A stretch of 57,631 nt of DNA, from NCBI GenBank assembly GCA_015057865.1, contig SVDH01000008.1:1-57631 (forward strand). The letters run 5' to 3'. Origin of the DNA: Lachnospiraceae bacterium (lineage in GTDB: Bacteria; Bacillota; Clostridia; Lachnospirales; Lachnospiraceae). Below, piece by piece: positions 17,691 through 24,727 of this stretch. The position numbers and the translations under genes are program-made. Position 1 is the stretch's first letter, and each line of letters begins with the position of its first letter. The notes under the pieces are model-generated. The model saw only the letters and a list, made by a program, of their open reading frames with translations. It was not told the DNA's origin and did not search any database.

Positions 17691-18194
17691 CTATTGTCTT
17701 TCTTCTTTCATGGCACGCTGATATATTATTATCATAACAGTCCCAAACACGAACCACCAAAAGACTATTGCTTCACCTATTCCTGGCAGAAAAAACGGCC
17801 TCCTCGGCACTATATCTGTAAAGATATACGCTGCCAGGAATGCCAGCGAACATAGGCAGAAAAACATATTTCTCCTTGCTTTTGCCTCAGCCAGTTTTTC
17901 CTTTTCTACTTCCTGCTTCAGCAGATTTCTGGCATGACGCTCCCTGTGTACATAGTCCTGAATCCGTCTTTCCGCCTCCTCTATGCAATGATATCTGAAA
18001 TTATTCATCTTTAGTTTAAGTTGGTCATCGCGAAAAGCCACGGCTTCGTCTGCTTTCTTTTTTTGGTGTATCAATTCCATCTTCTCCTTCTGGAGTTCTA
18101 TGTTCGCTTCCTGTAATGATTCGATCTGGTCCTGCATCTGTTCCAAATCGGTCAGAAGCTGATCGACGCTTAAGGAGTCTTTCATATCGTTCAT
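17691..18194 (-). CDS. Coiled-coil membrane protein linked to mobilization
   Basis: A 167-residue protein. Residues about 5-115 are a long charged coiled coil (LLTDLEQMQDQIESLQEAN and EVEKEKLAEAKARRN). Two membrane helices follow (about 108-125 and 143-160) and a short basic tail. The start ATG 18194 has AGAGGTGGAACGGA upstream. Its first 170 bases overlap the 3' end of the relaxase gene in another frame, so the two are expressed from one mRNA. Many MOBQ elements have a similar coiled-coil membrane protein after the relaxase, which may tether the relaxosome to the envelope or to a helper coupling protein. That role is inferred. Confidence 0.8.
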   Translation of the reverse strand: MNDMKDSLSVDQLLTDLEQMQDQIESLQEANIELQKEKMELIHQKKKADEAVAFRDDQLKLKMNNFRYHCIEEAERRIQDYVHRERHARNLLKQEVEKEKLAEAKARRNMFFCLCSLAFLAAYIFTDIVPRRPFFLPGIGEAIVFWWFVFGTVMIIIYQRAMKEERQ

Positions 18195-19437
18195 TCCGTT
18201 CCACCTCTTTTCTCTTTACCCGTTCTGCAAGTTCTGCAAGGTTGCGAGCTGTTCTTCTAATCTCACTTTCTGTGCGATCAATGTTTTGATCTGTCTGCTC
18301 AGCTGTTCGTTTAAATTCAGTGATTCGTCGAGTTCTTCTCGAATCTGTCTGTTCTCCGTGTAAATCTCCTCGATCTCCGTCTGTTGTTCTTCCAAAATAT
18401 TCATCATCGCCTCTTGCTTTGTCAAAAGCTCCAGCACGCTCTCTAAATAATCGGAATCGTTCAATCAATTCACCTGCCTTTTCTCTGATATACCCTGTCA
18501 GCTTCTTTGCCTCTTCCATGATCTGCTTCCTGATCCGGTTCCGAGCCCGGATCTCTCTGTTGACTTCACAGCGGTCAGAAACCTTTCCTGCCTGTTCCAT
18601 TTTCCTCGCCGTCACGCCTTCATGGATCTGCGGTTCAATTTCGATCCCCTGTCTTTTATAGGATCGATGGTCGATCTGTTTATCCGGTTCCAGATACCGA
18701 TTACAGTGTTCTGCCCATGACTGCCGCCATTCTTCGGTTTTCGCATGATCGTTCCAGTCGTTTGCCGGAATCGTGATCCTCTCCCATAGTTTCTCGGTAC
18801 CTTTTCCTTTACGGATCCTGACTTTCTGCTCACCACTTTCATCCAATACAGGGATCCGGTACTGTTCTGACGGCCGGTGGCCGTTCTCGTCTTTTTCTTC
18901 TTTCGGATCATAAGACGGCTTGCAGGGATCATAAACCGGTCTGCCCTCTTCATCTCTTGCATTTGCAAATACCGATCGCGTCTTCTTCTCCCAATTCTGT
19001 TTCTCATCAATTCCTCGGACTGTCAGAAGAATATGCGCATGTGGATTTCCATCCCCTTTATCATGGAGTGCCCAGTCAGCGATCATTCCCTTCCTGACAA
19101 AGTTTTCTTGGATGAAATCCCTGACACACGTAATCTGTTCTGCCCGTGTCATCTCTACCGGAAGTGCCACTTCTACTTCCCGGGCGAACTGTGCATCGCT
19201 GCGAACTTCCACCTTCTGTACTTCATTCCAGAGAAGTTCTCTGTCGAGGTATCGCTGCGGTGCATTTTCCGGAAGGAGGATTTCGTTTAAGACAACTCCT
19301 CCCTTTCTGGAAAAATCGTGTGTGATCCCGGTCTCATCATTGTGCAGCCGTTCTCCGGAACGGTATGCCGCACTGGCTACTGCGGATCTCCCGCCTGTGC
19401 GGCCGATGATCTTGATCGAACAATGATAGATCGCCAT
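18025..19437 (-). CDS. mobA: MOBQ-type relaxase (MobA/MobL family)
   Basis: A 470-residue DNA-nicking enzyme that should cleave oriT and stay covalently bound to the transferred strand. The N-terminus aligns with RSF1010-type MobA: AIYHCSIKIIGRTGGRSA with the candidate nucleophile Tyr25 in SAAYRSGE. The metal-binding triad is His125 (ALHDKG) and His133/His135 in NPHAHILLT. The C-terminal third is very charged, possibly because two further proteins are encoded in other frames there (18216-18464 and the start of 17691-18194). Start ATG 19437 follows GGGGGGATACAGT. The oriT lies directly upstream (19569-19621). There is no primase domain, unlike RSF1010 MobA. Confidence 0.93.
   Translation of the reverse strand: MAIYHCSIKIIGRTGGRSAVASAAYRSGERLHNDETGITHDFSRKGGVVLNEILLPENAPQRYLDRELLWNEVQKVEVRSDAQFAREVEVALPVEMTRAEQITCVRDFIQENFVRKGMIADWALHDKGDGNPHAHILLTVRGIDEKQNWEKKTRSVFANARDEEGRPVYDPCKPSYDPKEEKDENGHRPSEQYRIPVLDESGEQKVRIRKGKGTEKLWERITIPANDWNDHAKTEEWRQSWAEHCNRYLEPDKQIDHRSYKRQGIEIEPQIHEGVTARKMEQAGKVSDRCEVNREIRARNRIRKQIMEEAKKLTGYIREKAGELIERFRLFRERAGAFDKARGDDEYFGRTTDGDRGDLHGEQTDSRRTRRITEFKRTAEQTDQNIDRTESEIRRTARNLAELAERVKRKEVERNERYERLLKRRSASDRFGTDAGPDRIITGSEHRTPEGEDGIDTPKKESRRSRGFSR
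18216..18464 (-). CDS. Coiled-coil protein encoded entirely inside the relaxase gene, other frame
   Basis: An 82-residue frame lying wholly within the relaxase gene. The product would be almost pure coiled coil with regular heptads: LESVLELLTKQEAMMNILEE, IYTENRQIREELDESLN and LIAQKVRLEEQLATLQNL. It starts with TTG 18464, preceded by AGGTGA at a fitting distance, and ends 22 bases before the ATG of the next coiled-coil protein, so the order is relaxase, nested protein, membrane protein. The relaxase reading of the same bases is unusually rich in Arg and Glu, as expected for a constrained overlap. It could be a chance complement of a charged sequence; heptad quality and position argue for a real gene. 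Confidence 0.5.
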   Translation of the reverse strand: MNDSDYLESVLELLTKQEAMMNILEEQQTEIEEIYTENRQIREELDESLNLNEQLSRQIKTLIAQKVRLEEQLATLQNLQNG

Positions 19438-19568
19438 ACTGTATCCCCCCCTTCAATCCGGCCGTGGATTTCACATCGCAGGGTCATGACAGGGATACAG
19501 GATGAAAGCCGTCAGCATGACTGCCTCCGTGGCATAAGCGGTCTGCATGAAATGCCCGACGCCGGAAC

Positions 19569-19621
19569 GCGCACTTATTTGGGCTCCGCCCACATATAAG
19601 TGCGCCCTTACGAGGTAAGGG
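19569..19621. other. oriT: Origin of transfer (oriT) with MOBQ nic region
   Basis: GCGCACTTAT (19569-19578) and ATAAGTGCGC (19596-19605) form a 10-bp inverted repeat around a small TGGGC/GCCCA hairpin. It runs into TAAGTGCGCCCT (19597-19608), the nic-region consensus known from RSF1010/pIP501-type MOBQ plasmids. A second inverted repeat CCCTTAC/GTAAGGG (19605-19611/19615-19621) follows. It lies between the accessory gene and the relaxase. By homology nicking would occur at the end of the GCGCCCT motif. Known: consensus. Seen: exact match and placement. Confidence 0.88.
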
Positions 19622-19633
19622 AATACCGAAAGA

Positions 19634-20005
19634 TCACATCCTTTCTGCATCTCTCATCCCCGCCTCATCATCCGGTTTCTCTGTTTTTTCCAATCCTGTT
19701 TTCCCATCCTCTGTATCTCCCGGTCCCATCGCTCTGGTATAATAATTCCCATTTCGTTCCTGGAGATTCAAAAAATTCATAAGCCGTGTTGCATCTCCAT
19801 CAACCAAGGGCCTTCCGAGCACCGACTCAGCTACTGCTCCGCATTCGATCAAACGCTTTGTACGTTTTTTTCGATCCTCTTCTTTCTTTCTCTTTTCGAG
19901 CTGCTTCTTTTTCGCTGCAAACTGTTTTGCCCGTTCCATCGCTTCTGTTTCTTTCCTTGCCTCATCGGCAATCCGTTCTTCTAATGTCCTTTTTGCTGCC
20001 ATCAT
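19634..20005 (-). CDS. TraD/MobC-like mobilization accessory protein
   Basis: A 123-residue basic, helical protein. Residues about 5-50 are a charged coiled coil rich in Lys and Glu. The block RKKRTKRLIECGAVAESVLG resembles the core of the small TraD/DUF3847 mobilization proteins found just upstream of MOBQ relaxases. The C-terminus is acidic and probably disordered. The start is one of two adjacent ATGs at 20005/20002; GAAGGAGCG precedes them, while the longer frame to 20059 lacks a site. It is followed by oriT and the relaxase, so a role in relaxosome assembly or oriT binding is likely. Confidence 0.75.
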   Translation of the reverse strand: MMAAKRTLEERIADEARKETEAMERAKQFAAKKKQLEKRKKEEDRKKRTKRLIECGAVAESVLGRPLVDGDATRLMNFLNLQERNGNYYTRAMGPGDTEDGKTGLEKTEKPDDEAGMRDAERM

Positions 20006-20106
20006 TCCGCTCCTTCGACCACAAAATGCCAAATCAGTCGATGATCCCTGAAACCCCATATAGCTGAATTTGCCTCATAGGATTGCTTTCTATCTCATGA
20101 TTGGCA

Positions 20107-21084
20107 TTACATTCCTGCCAGGTCGTGTACTGCCATCTGCGTCCAATATGTTGTTATTGTTTCCGGCGCATGATAAAGCGTCGTAAGTAAATACGCTCTT
20201 ATGTTTCCGATTTTTGAAGTCGTTTGCCGAATTGTATGCGCTGCATACTGTAGATGTCTCATTTCCAGTTTCAGGAAACGTGACCTCACCACTTCATATG
20301 GCAGATCCTCTTTTCCAATACGGATTGTTTCACGAGCATGACACACCACATCACAGATTAGCAGATACATTTCTTCATACATCCCACGAAGAGAAACGTC
20401 CTCCTCCTGCATCAGGTAATCATATCCAATCTGATCACAAATCAATCTCTTATATGATTCCTGATCGATAGATAGATTTCTCTCTGTTGTAATCTCTGTC
20501 GTATTCTCTGTATTTGTCCCTCCCTCTGAGGATGCGTATGTACACTCAGAAGAAGTAGTATGTGTACTTCTATGTACACATATGTCACCCTGACTGATGT
20601 CTTCTTTACCTTCATCTGATTCTATGTTCATTTCCAATCGTTCTGACTCCAATCTATCTGGTTCGAAAGTAATCTCACTTAGTCGTTCCGGGCATAATCC
20701 TATGTAGAGCACATTCGGAACAATTCGATTCCCAGTGTCAACATTGCGCAGTTCACGATAGATCAAACCCATCTCCTCCAATAGATTCATCGCATCCTTC
20801 ACCTGCTTTTTTGAAAAGCCAAAGTGATCAGCGAAATCCTGGTAATTACGCTGAAGGAGATCTGCCGCAAACTTCTTTTTCCATCCAATGACACGGCCTG
20901 TCTTTTCGTCACGGATTTCAACCGGACGAAACCAATAGACAATATCAGCCAATATCATAATCGCATTAGGGTTTGGTTTCCCCGATGCATATGTGATCTT
21001 TTGAAACCAAATCGTTGGCACAACATCGCCTGTAATGTTCATTTTTCCGATGCGATCAACTGCATCATTTCCCGTTAACATCAT
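20107..21084 (-). CDS. Replication-initiator-like protein with DUF6017 C-terminus
   Basis: A 325-residue protein. The N-terminal half has a winged-helix layout (NAIMILADIVYWFRP, then a helix-turn-helix at FADHFGFSKKQVKDAMNLLE and LIYRELRNVD). This is followed by a Ser/Thr/Glu-rich linker (about 165-205) and a C-terminal domain with SYKRLICDQIGYDYLMQ, PYEVVRSRFLKLEMRHLQY and GNIRAYLLTTLYHAPETI. These are typical of DUF6017 in Firmicute plasmid and element replication proteins. It may allow transient replication after excision, or regulate the mob genes. Two adjacent ATGs (21084, 21081) follow AGAGGA. It is the last gene before the right attachment site. Confidence 0.82.
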   Translation of the reverse strand: MMLTGNDAVDRIGKMNITGDVVPTIWFQKITYASGKPNPNAIMILADIVYWFRPVEIRDEKTGRVIGWKKKFAADLLQRNYQDFADHFGFSKKQVKDAMNLLEEMGLIYRELRNVDTGNRIVPNVLYIGLCPERLSEITFEPDRLESERLEMNIESDEGKEDISQGDICVHRSTHTTSSECTYASSEGGTNTENTTEITTERNLSIDQESYKRLICDQIGYDYLMQEEDVSLRGMYEEMYLLICDVVCHARETIRIGKEDLPYEVVRSRFLKLEMRHLQYAAHTIRQTTSKIGNIRAYLLTTLYHAPETITTYWTQMAVHDLAGM

Positions 21085-21167
21085 ATTATTTTCCTCTTTT
21101 CGTGGATAAAATCGTGGATGATGATGGTTTTTAGACGAAAATTGAAATTACAGTATAAATAGAAAAA

Positions 21168-21203
21168 GAGCTGCAACCACTGTAATTACAATGGTTGTAG
21201 CTC
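21168..21203 (-). terminator. Terminator after the reconstituted tRNA-Leu
   Basis: On the minus strand GAGCTACAACCA pairs with TGGTTGCAGCTC (one wobble), with a 12-base loop, followed by TTTTTCTATTT. It lies 7 bases beyond the tRNA 3' end, on the element side of the junction. The element therefore brought its own terminator to replace the host one now stranded at 10897-10919. Confidence 0.85.
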
Positions 21204-21209
21204 CTAACA

Positions 21210-21291
21210 TGCGGATAGGGGGACTTGAACCCCCACGGGTTGCCCCACCAGAACCTAAATCTAGCGCGTCTGCCAATTCCGCCATATCCGC
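21210..21291 (-). tRNA. tRNA-Leu, anticodon UAG
   Basis: An 82-base tRNA with acceptor stem GCGGATA/TATCCGC, discriminator A and no encoded CCA. The anticodon stem CTAGA/TCTGG encloses loop TTTAGGT (anticodon TAG in DNA). There is a leucine-type long variable arm (GGTGGGGCAACCC region) and T arm GGGGG TTCAAGT CCCCC. The 5' half is host DNA. The 3' half from the anticodon loop onward comes from the mobile element, as the diverged host tail lies at 10923-10970. Confidence 0.96.
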
Positions 21292-21301
21292 AAGCAGAAA
21301 A

Positions 21302-21331
21302 ATCCTATCATATCGCCGCTTTTTCTGTCAA
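21302..21331 (-). promoter_or_regulatory. Promoter of tRNA-Leu
   Basis: On the minus strand TTGACA (21331-21326), 18 bases, then TAGGAT (21307-21302) with a TG-type extension (TGATAGGAT). The tRNA starts 11 bases downstream. It lies on the host side of the junction, so it is the original tRNA promoter. Confidence 0.75.
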
Positions 21332-21480
21332 GGGGGGCAGGCACCTGTATTCTTTTTTGGAATACTGATACGCTTTTTATCAATTTTTCATTTTGGTTTC
21401 CTAATTCTATAATTTTCTCAGAAACAAATTTTCAGGTATTGAGAGCCAAAATTCATAGTAGAAGCAGAAAGGTGGCAAAC

Positions 21481-22788
21481 ATGAACAAATCAAAAGCAAG
21501 CGAATTATTTGGTTTTGGGAAAGGATGGGGAACGATCATCTACTGTCTGGTGATGTTCTGGTTTTACGCAGGCATGGTCAATGACAGCTCCAACATCGTA
21601 GCACCGGCAGTAGCAGAAAAACTTGGCATCCAGGCAGGCAGCGTCTTAAGCATGGGTACCGTAGCCGCGATGGTCGGCGTTATCTTCTTCTTTGTAATGG
21701 GCGCGGTCAACCGTAAGATCGGTCCGAGGGTGACATCCTTCATCTGCCTGATCTTAGGCGGCGTTGGATACTTCGGCATGGGTCACGCAAACAGCCTTGC
21801 ACAGTACGCGATCTCCCTTTGCATCTGCACGATCGGCTGCATGAGCGCAGGCTACATCGCAGGCGGCGCGCTGGTCGCACAGTGGTTCCCGAAGAAAAAA
21901 GGTATCGTTATGGGTTACACCACAATGGGCCACAACATGGCAACCGGCTTCTTCGTACCGCTGATCAACTTCCTCGTAGCAAAGCTTGGCGTTACACACG
22001 CAGTTGTATTCCCGGCGATCCTCGTTATGATCGTTGGTGTTGTCGGTCTTCTGCTGATGAGAAACACACCGCAGGAGCGCGGCATCAATCCGGATAACGT
22101 ATCCGACGAAGTCTATAAAGCAGAATACTTCCAGGAGGAAGTAGACGACGATGCAGGCTGGACCGTAAAGAAGCTGTTCAAGAGAAAAACCTTCTGGCTC
22201 GTAGCAGTCGGCTCCGGCGGATTCCAGTTCGTATCTACCGTTATCATCACACAGCTTGTTGTCAGAAATACACAGGTCGGTTTCTCACAGAATCAGGCGA
22301 TCGCGATCATGACGATCCTCGCATTTGCAGGTATCCTGGGTTCCTGGATCATCGGTGTCCTGGACCAGAAGATGGGAACGAAAAAGACCATGATCTTCTT
22401 CGGTTTCTGGTATGCGGCGGCGCTTCTTCTGGAAGTCACAGAGATCCGCGTTCTGGTCATCGTATTCCTTGTCATGTTCGCACTCGCACTCGGCGGATCC
22501 GCGAACTTCACGACATCCCTTCCGGCAGCGGTATTCGGCCGTCACGGATTTAAGAAAGTAAACAGCGTGCTGTTCCCGATCCAGGCACTGGTATCCTCCT
22601 TCGGATTCCTGGTAAACGGACAGGTACTGAACGCAACAGGGAGCCTCAGAATGTCCTATGTCATCGCAGCCATCGCAGCGATCGTCGTAGTTGTGATCGT
22701 ATGCTTCATCGATGAGCACAAGTACAACCGTGACTTCATGACAGAGGAAGAGGCTGAAAGCTTTACAAAACAGCTTGAAGCAGAGTAA
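21481..22788 (+). CDS. MFS transporter, oxalate/formate-antiporter-like
   Basis: A 435-residue, 12-helix major facilitator. Two six-helix halves are separated by a charged loop (about 200-230, RNTPQERGINPD then DEVYKAEYFQEEVDDDAGW). The short signatures MGAVNRKIGPR (loop 2-3), AQWFPKKKGIVMGYTTMG and GVLDQKMGTKKTM (loop 8-9) fit the OFA subfamily, which moves small organic anions. The start is ATG 21481, with AAAGGTGG six bases upstream; the frame extends to 21439 without a site. The UroD-like gene follows after 18 bases and the LysR gene after that, so this is a compact uptake-and-metabolism operon with its own regulator. The substrate cannot be told from sequence. Confidence 0.92.
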   Translation: MNKSKASELFGFGKGWGTIIYCLVMFWFYAGMVNDSSNIVAPAVAEKLGIQAGSVLSMGTVAAMVGVIFFFVMGAVNRKIGPRVTSFICLILGGVGYFGMGHANSLAQYAISLCICTIGCMSAGYIAGGALVAQWFPKKKGIVMGYTTMGHNMATGFFVPLINFLVAKLGVTHAVVFPAILVMIVGVVGLLLMRNTPQERGINPDNVSDEVYKAEYFQEEVDDDAGWTVKKLFKRKTFWLVAVGSGGFQFVSTVIITQLVVRNTQVGFSQNQAIAIMTILAFAGILGSWIIGVLDQKMGTKKTMIFFGFWYAAALLLEVTEIRVLVIVFLVMFALALGGSANFTTSLPAAVFGRHGFKKVNSVLFPIQALVSSFGFLVNGQVLNATGSLRMSYVIAAIAAIVVVVIVCFIDEHKYNRDFMTEEEAESFTKQLEAE

Positions 22789-22806
22789 TACGGAGGTTTT
22801 TATAAC

Positions 22807-23766
22807 ATGAGCATCACACCAAGAGAAAATATGTTACGTGCTTACCGGCATGAGCTGCCGGAATATGTACCAAACGGCTATACCGATCTGATCATCTGCG
22901 ATTCCTTCGGCGAGCGGTATTTTGGTGAAGGCGTCGGCAACGACTGGTTTGGCGTAGAGTGGACACACACGCCGGAACTGAATTCCCAGACACCGACACC
23001 GTTCAAAGAGCTTTTGGAAGATCTGGAGGACTGGCAGGACACGATCACCCTGCCGGATCTCGACAGCTATGACTGGGAAGCGATCGCTGCAGAGACCACC
23101 AAAGACTGGGATCGTGAAAACAAGGTCGCTCTGTGCATGCTCTTAGAAGGGCCGTTCGAGCGCATGACCAGCCTGATGGGATTTGAAAATGCGGTCTGCG
23201 CGTTTTACGAAACGCCGGACGAGGTGCATGAGCTGTTTGAAGCGATCACCGAGCACAAATGCAAATATATCAAGATCCTGAAGAAATATTTTGACTTTGA
23301 CATTATTGCATTCCACGATGATTGGGGCGATAATAAGAACATGTTCTTTGACATGGATATGTGGCGCGAATTCATCAAGCCTTATATTCAGAAAGTCATC
23401 GACGCAACACATGCGGAAGGCATGATCTTTGAAATGCATTCCTGCGGATATATCTATCCCTGCATCGCAGACCTGGTAGAGATGGGAATCGATTCGCTGC
23501 AGCCCCTGCAGTACTGCAATCCGGTCGCTGATATCAAAAAGGAGTTCGGTGACAAGATCCTCTTAAGCGGCGCGATCAATTCGCAGGGCGTCTTAGAGCA
23601 GCCAAATGCGACCGAAGAAGAGATCCGCGCAGAGATCGACCGCGCACTTGATGAGATGGCACCCGGCGGCGGATATGTTGCACTGGTTCCGATCATCAAT
23701 CCGCATGTGGCAGAGATCGTAATCGACGAAATCTCCACCTATGGAGCAGACTTCTATAAGAGGTAA
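22807..23766 (+). CDS. UroD/MtaA-superfamily protein, putative cobalamin-dependent methyltransferase
   Basis: A 319-residue TIM-barrel protein of the uroporphyrinogen decarboxylase superfamily. Motifs include PRENMLRAYRHELPEYVP at the N-terminus, IIAFHDDWGDNKNMFFDM, FEMHSCGYIYPC and SLQPLQYCNP. The HxC pair in MHSCG plus a later Cys (CNP) matches the His-Cys-Cys zinc site of MtaA/MtbA-type methyl-corrinoid methyltransferases, so it is more likely a methyltransferase than a heme enzyme. No corrinoid protein or heme genes are adjacent. Paired with an OFA-type transporter and a LysR regulator, it may act on an imported methylated or aromatic compound. The TACGGAGG site is a good distance from the ATG. 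Confidence 0.85.
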   Translation: MSITPRENMLRAYRHELPEYVPNGYTDLIICDSFGERYFGEGVGNDWFGVEWTHTPELNSQTPTPFKELLEDLEDWQDTITLPDLDSYDWEAIAAETTKDWDRENKVALCMLLEGPFERMTSLMGFENAVCAFYETPDEVHELFEAITEHKCKYIKILKKYFDFDIIAFHDDWGDNKNMFFDMDMWREFIKPYIQKVIDATHAEGMIFEMHSCGYIYPCIADLVEMGIDSLQPLQYCNPVADIKKEFGDKILLSGAINSQGVLEQPNATEEEIRAEIDRALDEMAPGGGYVALVPIINPHVAEIVIDEISTYGADFYKR

Positions 23767-23772
23767 CAGAAT

Positions 23773-24690
23773 ATGCATAATGTGGATGTCAGAAATGTAG
23801 ACCTGGGACAGATCATGTATTTTATCAAGGTTGCGGAAACAATGAACATTTCCAAGACCGCGGAGTACTTTCATTTAACGCAGCCTGTCCTGTCAAAAAA
23901 GATGGCCGGTCTGGAGAAACAGCTGGATCTGCAGCTTTTTATCCGGACAAACCGTCTGGTTTCTCTGACACCCGCCGGCAAATATCTGTATGAAAAATGG
24001 AAAAACATTGTCAGCGGTCTGGAGGAGGACATTCAGCAGGCGCATATCCTGCAAACAGGGCGGAGCAAAAGCCTGGTGATCGCCTGTATGGATTCCTTCC
24101 GGCCGGAAAACTTTCTGGTTCCGCTGATCGAGCAGTTTCGTGCGGATCATCCTGACATCCATCTGCGGATCGAATCCGATGCGGCGCAGGACATCCGGTC
24201 TCTGCTGCAGAATAATGAAGCGGACATCATTTTTTCCATCCAGTACGATTTTGACAACAGGGATATGGATCAGATCACCTGCCGTTTCTTTGGCGAAACG
24301 CCGCATTGTGCCTGCATGAAGCGGACAAATCCACTGGCCGGTCACGAAAGCCTTTCCATAGATGATCTGAAGTACTCGGAGTTCATCTGCATCTCTCCGC
24401 AGGTGCTGCCGGAATACGTCCACATGCTGCACGAGCTGTGCCAGCCATACGGGTTTGTGCCAAACATTACAAACTACGTAACATCAGCAAATTCATTGAC
24501 GTTAAACATTTATTCCGATCAGGAGATTTTTATCTGTGATAAATACTATGCTGATGGCAATTCTGAAAACCACGTACTGATTCCGATCCGGGATACAGCG
24601 AGCCATATCGTTGTCGCATGGCGCAAAGATAATCCCAAGAAATATCTGTCCGATTTTATCAAAACAACAGAAGAGGTGTTTCACCGTTGA
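23773..24690 (+). CDS. LysR-family transcriptional regulator
   Basis: A 305-residue regulator. The N-terminal winged helix is typical (IMYFIKVAETMNISKTAEYF, TQPVLSKKMAGLEKQL, LFIRTNRLVSLTPAG). The rest is a two-lobed effector domain (about 95-300). The gene lies 6 bases after the UroD-like gene on the same strand. It is thus part of the operon and not divergent as most LysR genes are, so autoregulation of the whole operon is likely. Its TGA stop (24688-24690) lies inside the loop of the operon terminator hairpin. The effector is presumably the transported substrate or a product. Confidence 0.95.
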   Translation: MHNVDVRNVDLGQIMYFIKVAETMNISKTAEYFHLTQPVLSKKMAGLEKQLDLQLFIRTNRLVSLTPAGKYLYEKWKNIVSGLEEDIQQAHILQTGRSKSLVIACMDSFRPENFLVPLIEQFRADHPDIHLRIESDAAQDIRSLLQNNEADIIFSIQYDFDNRDMDQITCRFFGETPHCACMKRTNPLAGHESLSIDDLKYSEFICISPQVLPEYVHMLHELCQPYGFVPNITNYVTSANSLTLNIYSDQEIFICDKYYADGNSENHVLIPIRDTASHIVVAWRKDNPKKYLSDFIKTTEEVFHR

Positions 24691-24706
24691 TGGTGAAACA
24701 CCTCTT
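24671..24706 (+). terminator. Terminator overlapping the 3' end of the LysR gene
   Basis: AAGAGGTGTTTCACC (24671-24685) pairs perfectly with GGTGAAACACCTCTT (24692-24706), loop six bases, then TT. The left arm encodes the last residues of the LysR protein and the stop codon is in the loop. The stem is symmetric and may also stop minus-strand transcripts. Confidence 0.88.
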
Positions 24707-24727
24707 TTACGCTAAGGGGTCAGGCAC

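Larger units (their letters stand above)
10961..21259. mobile_element. Integrative mobilizable element in tRNA-Leu(UAG), about 10.3 kb
   Basis: The element is bounded by the anticodon-loop sequence AGAACCTAAA at 10961-10970 and 21250-21259. The intact tRNA-Leu is on the right and an orphan 3' half with its own terminator on the left. A tyrosine integrase and excisionase lie at the left end. Inside are an XRE regulator, an ABC transporter with LytTR/DUF3021, a MOBQ relaxase with oriT, an accessory protein and a DUF6017 protein. There are no type IV secretion genes, so it would need a helper conjugation apparatus. Integration replaced the 3' half of the host tRNA with a version carried by the element. 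Confidence 0.85.

Noticed and set aside
23143-23439. Minus-strand open frames opposite the UroD-like and LysR genes
   Set aside because: Shadow frames of well-supported plus-strand genes without ribosome binding sites or domains.
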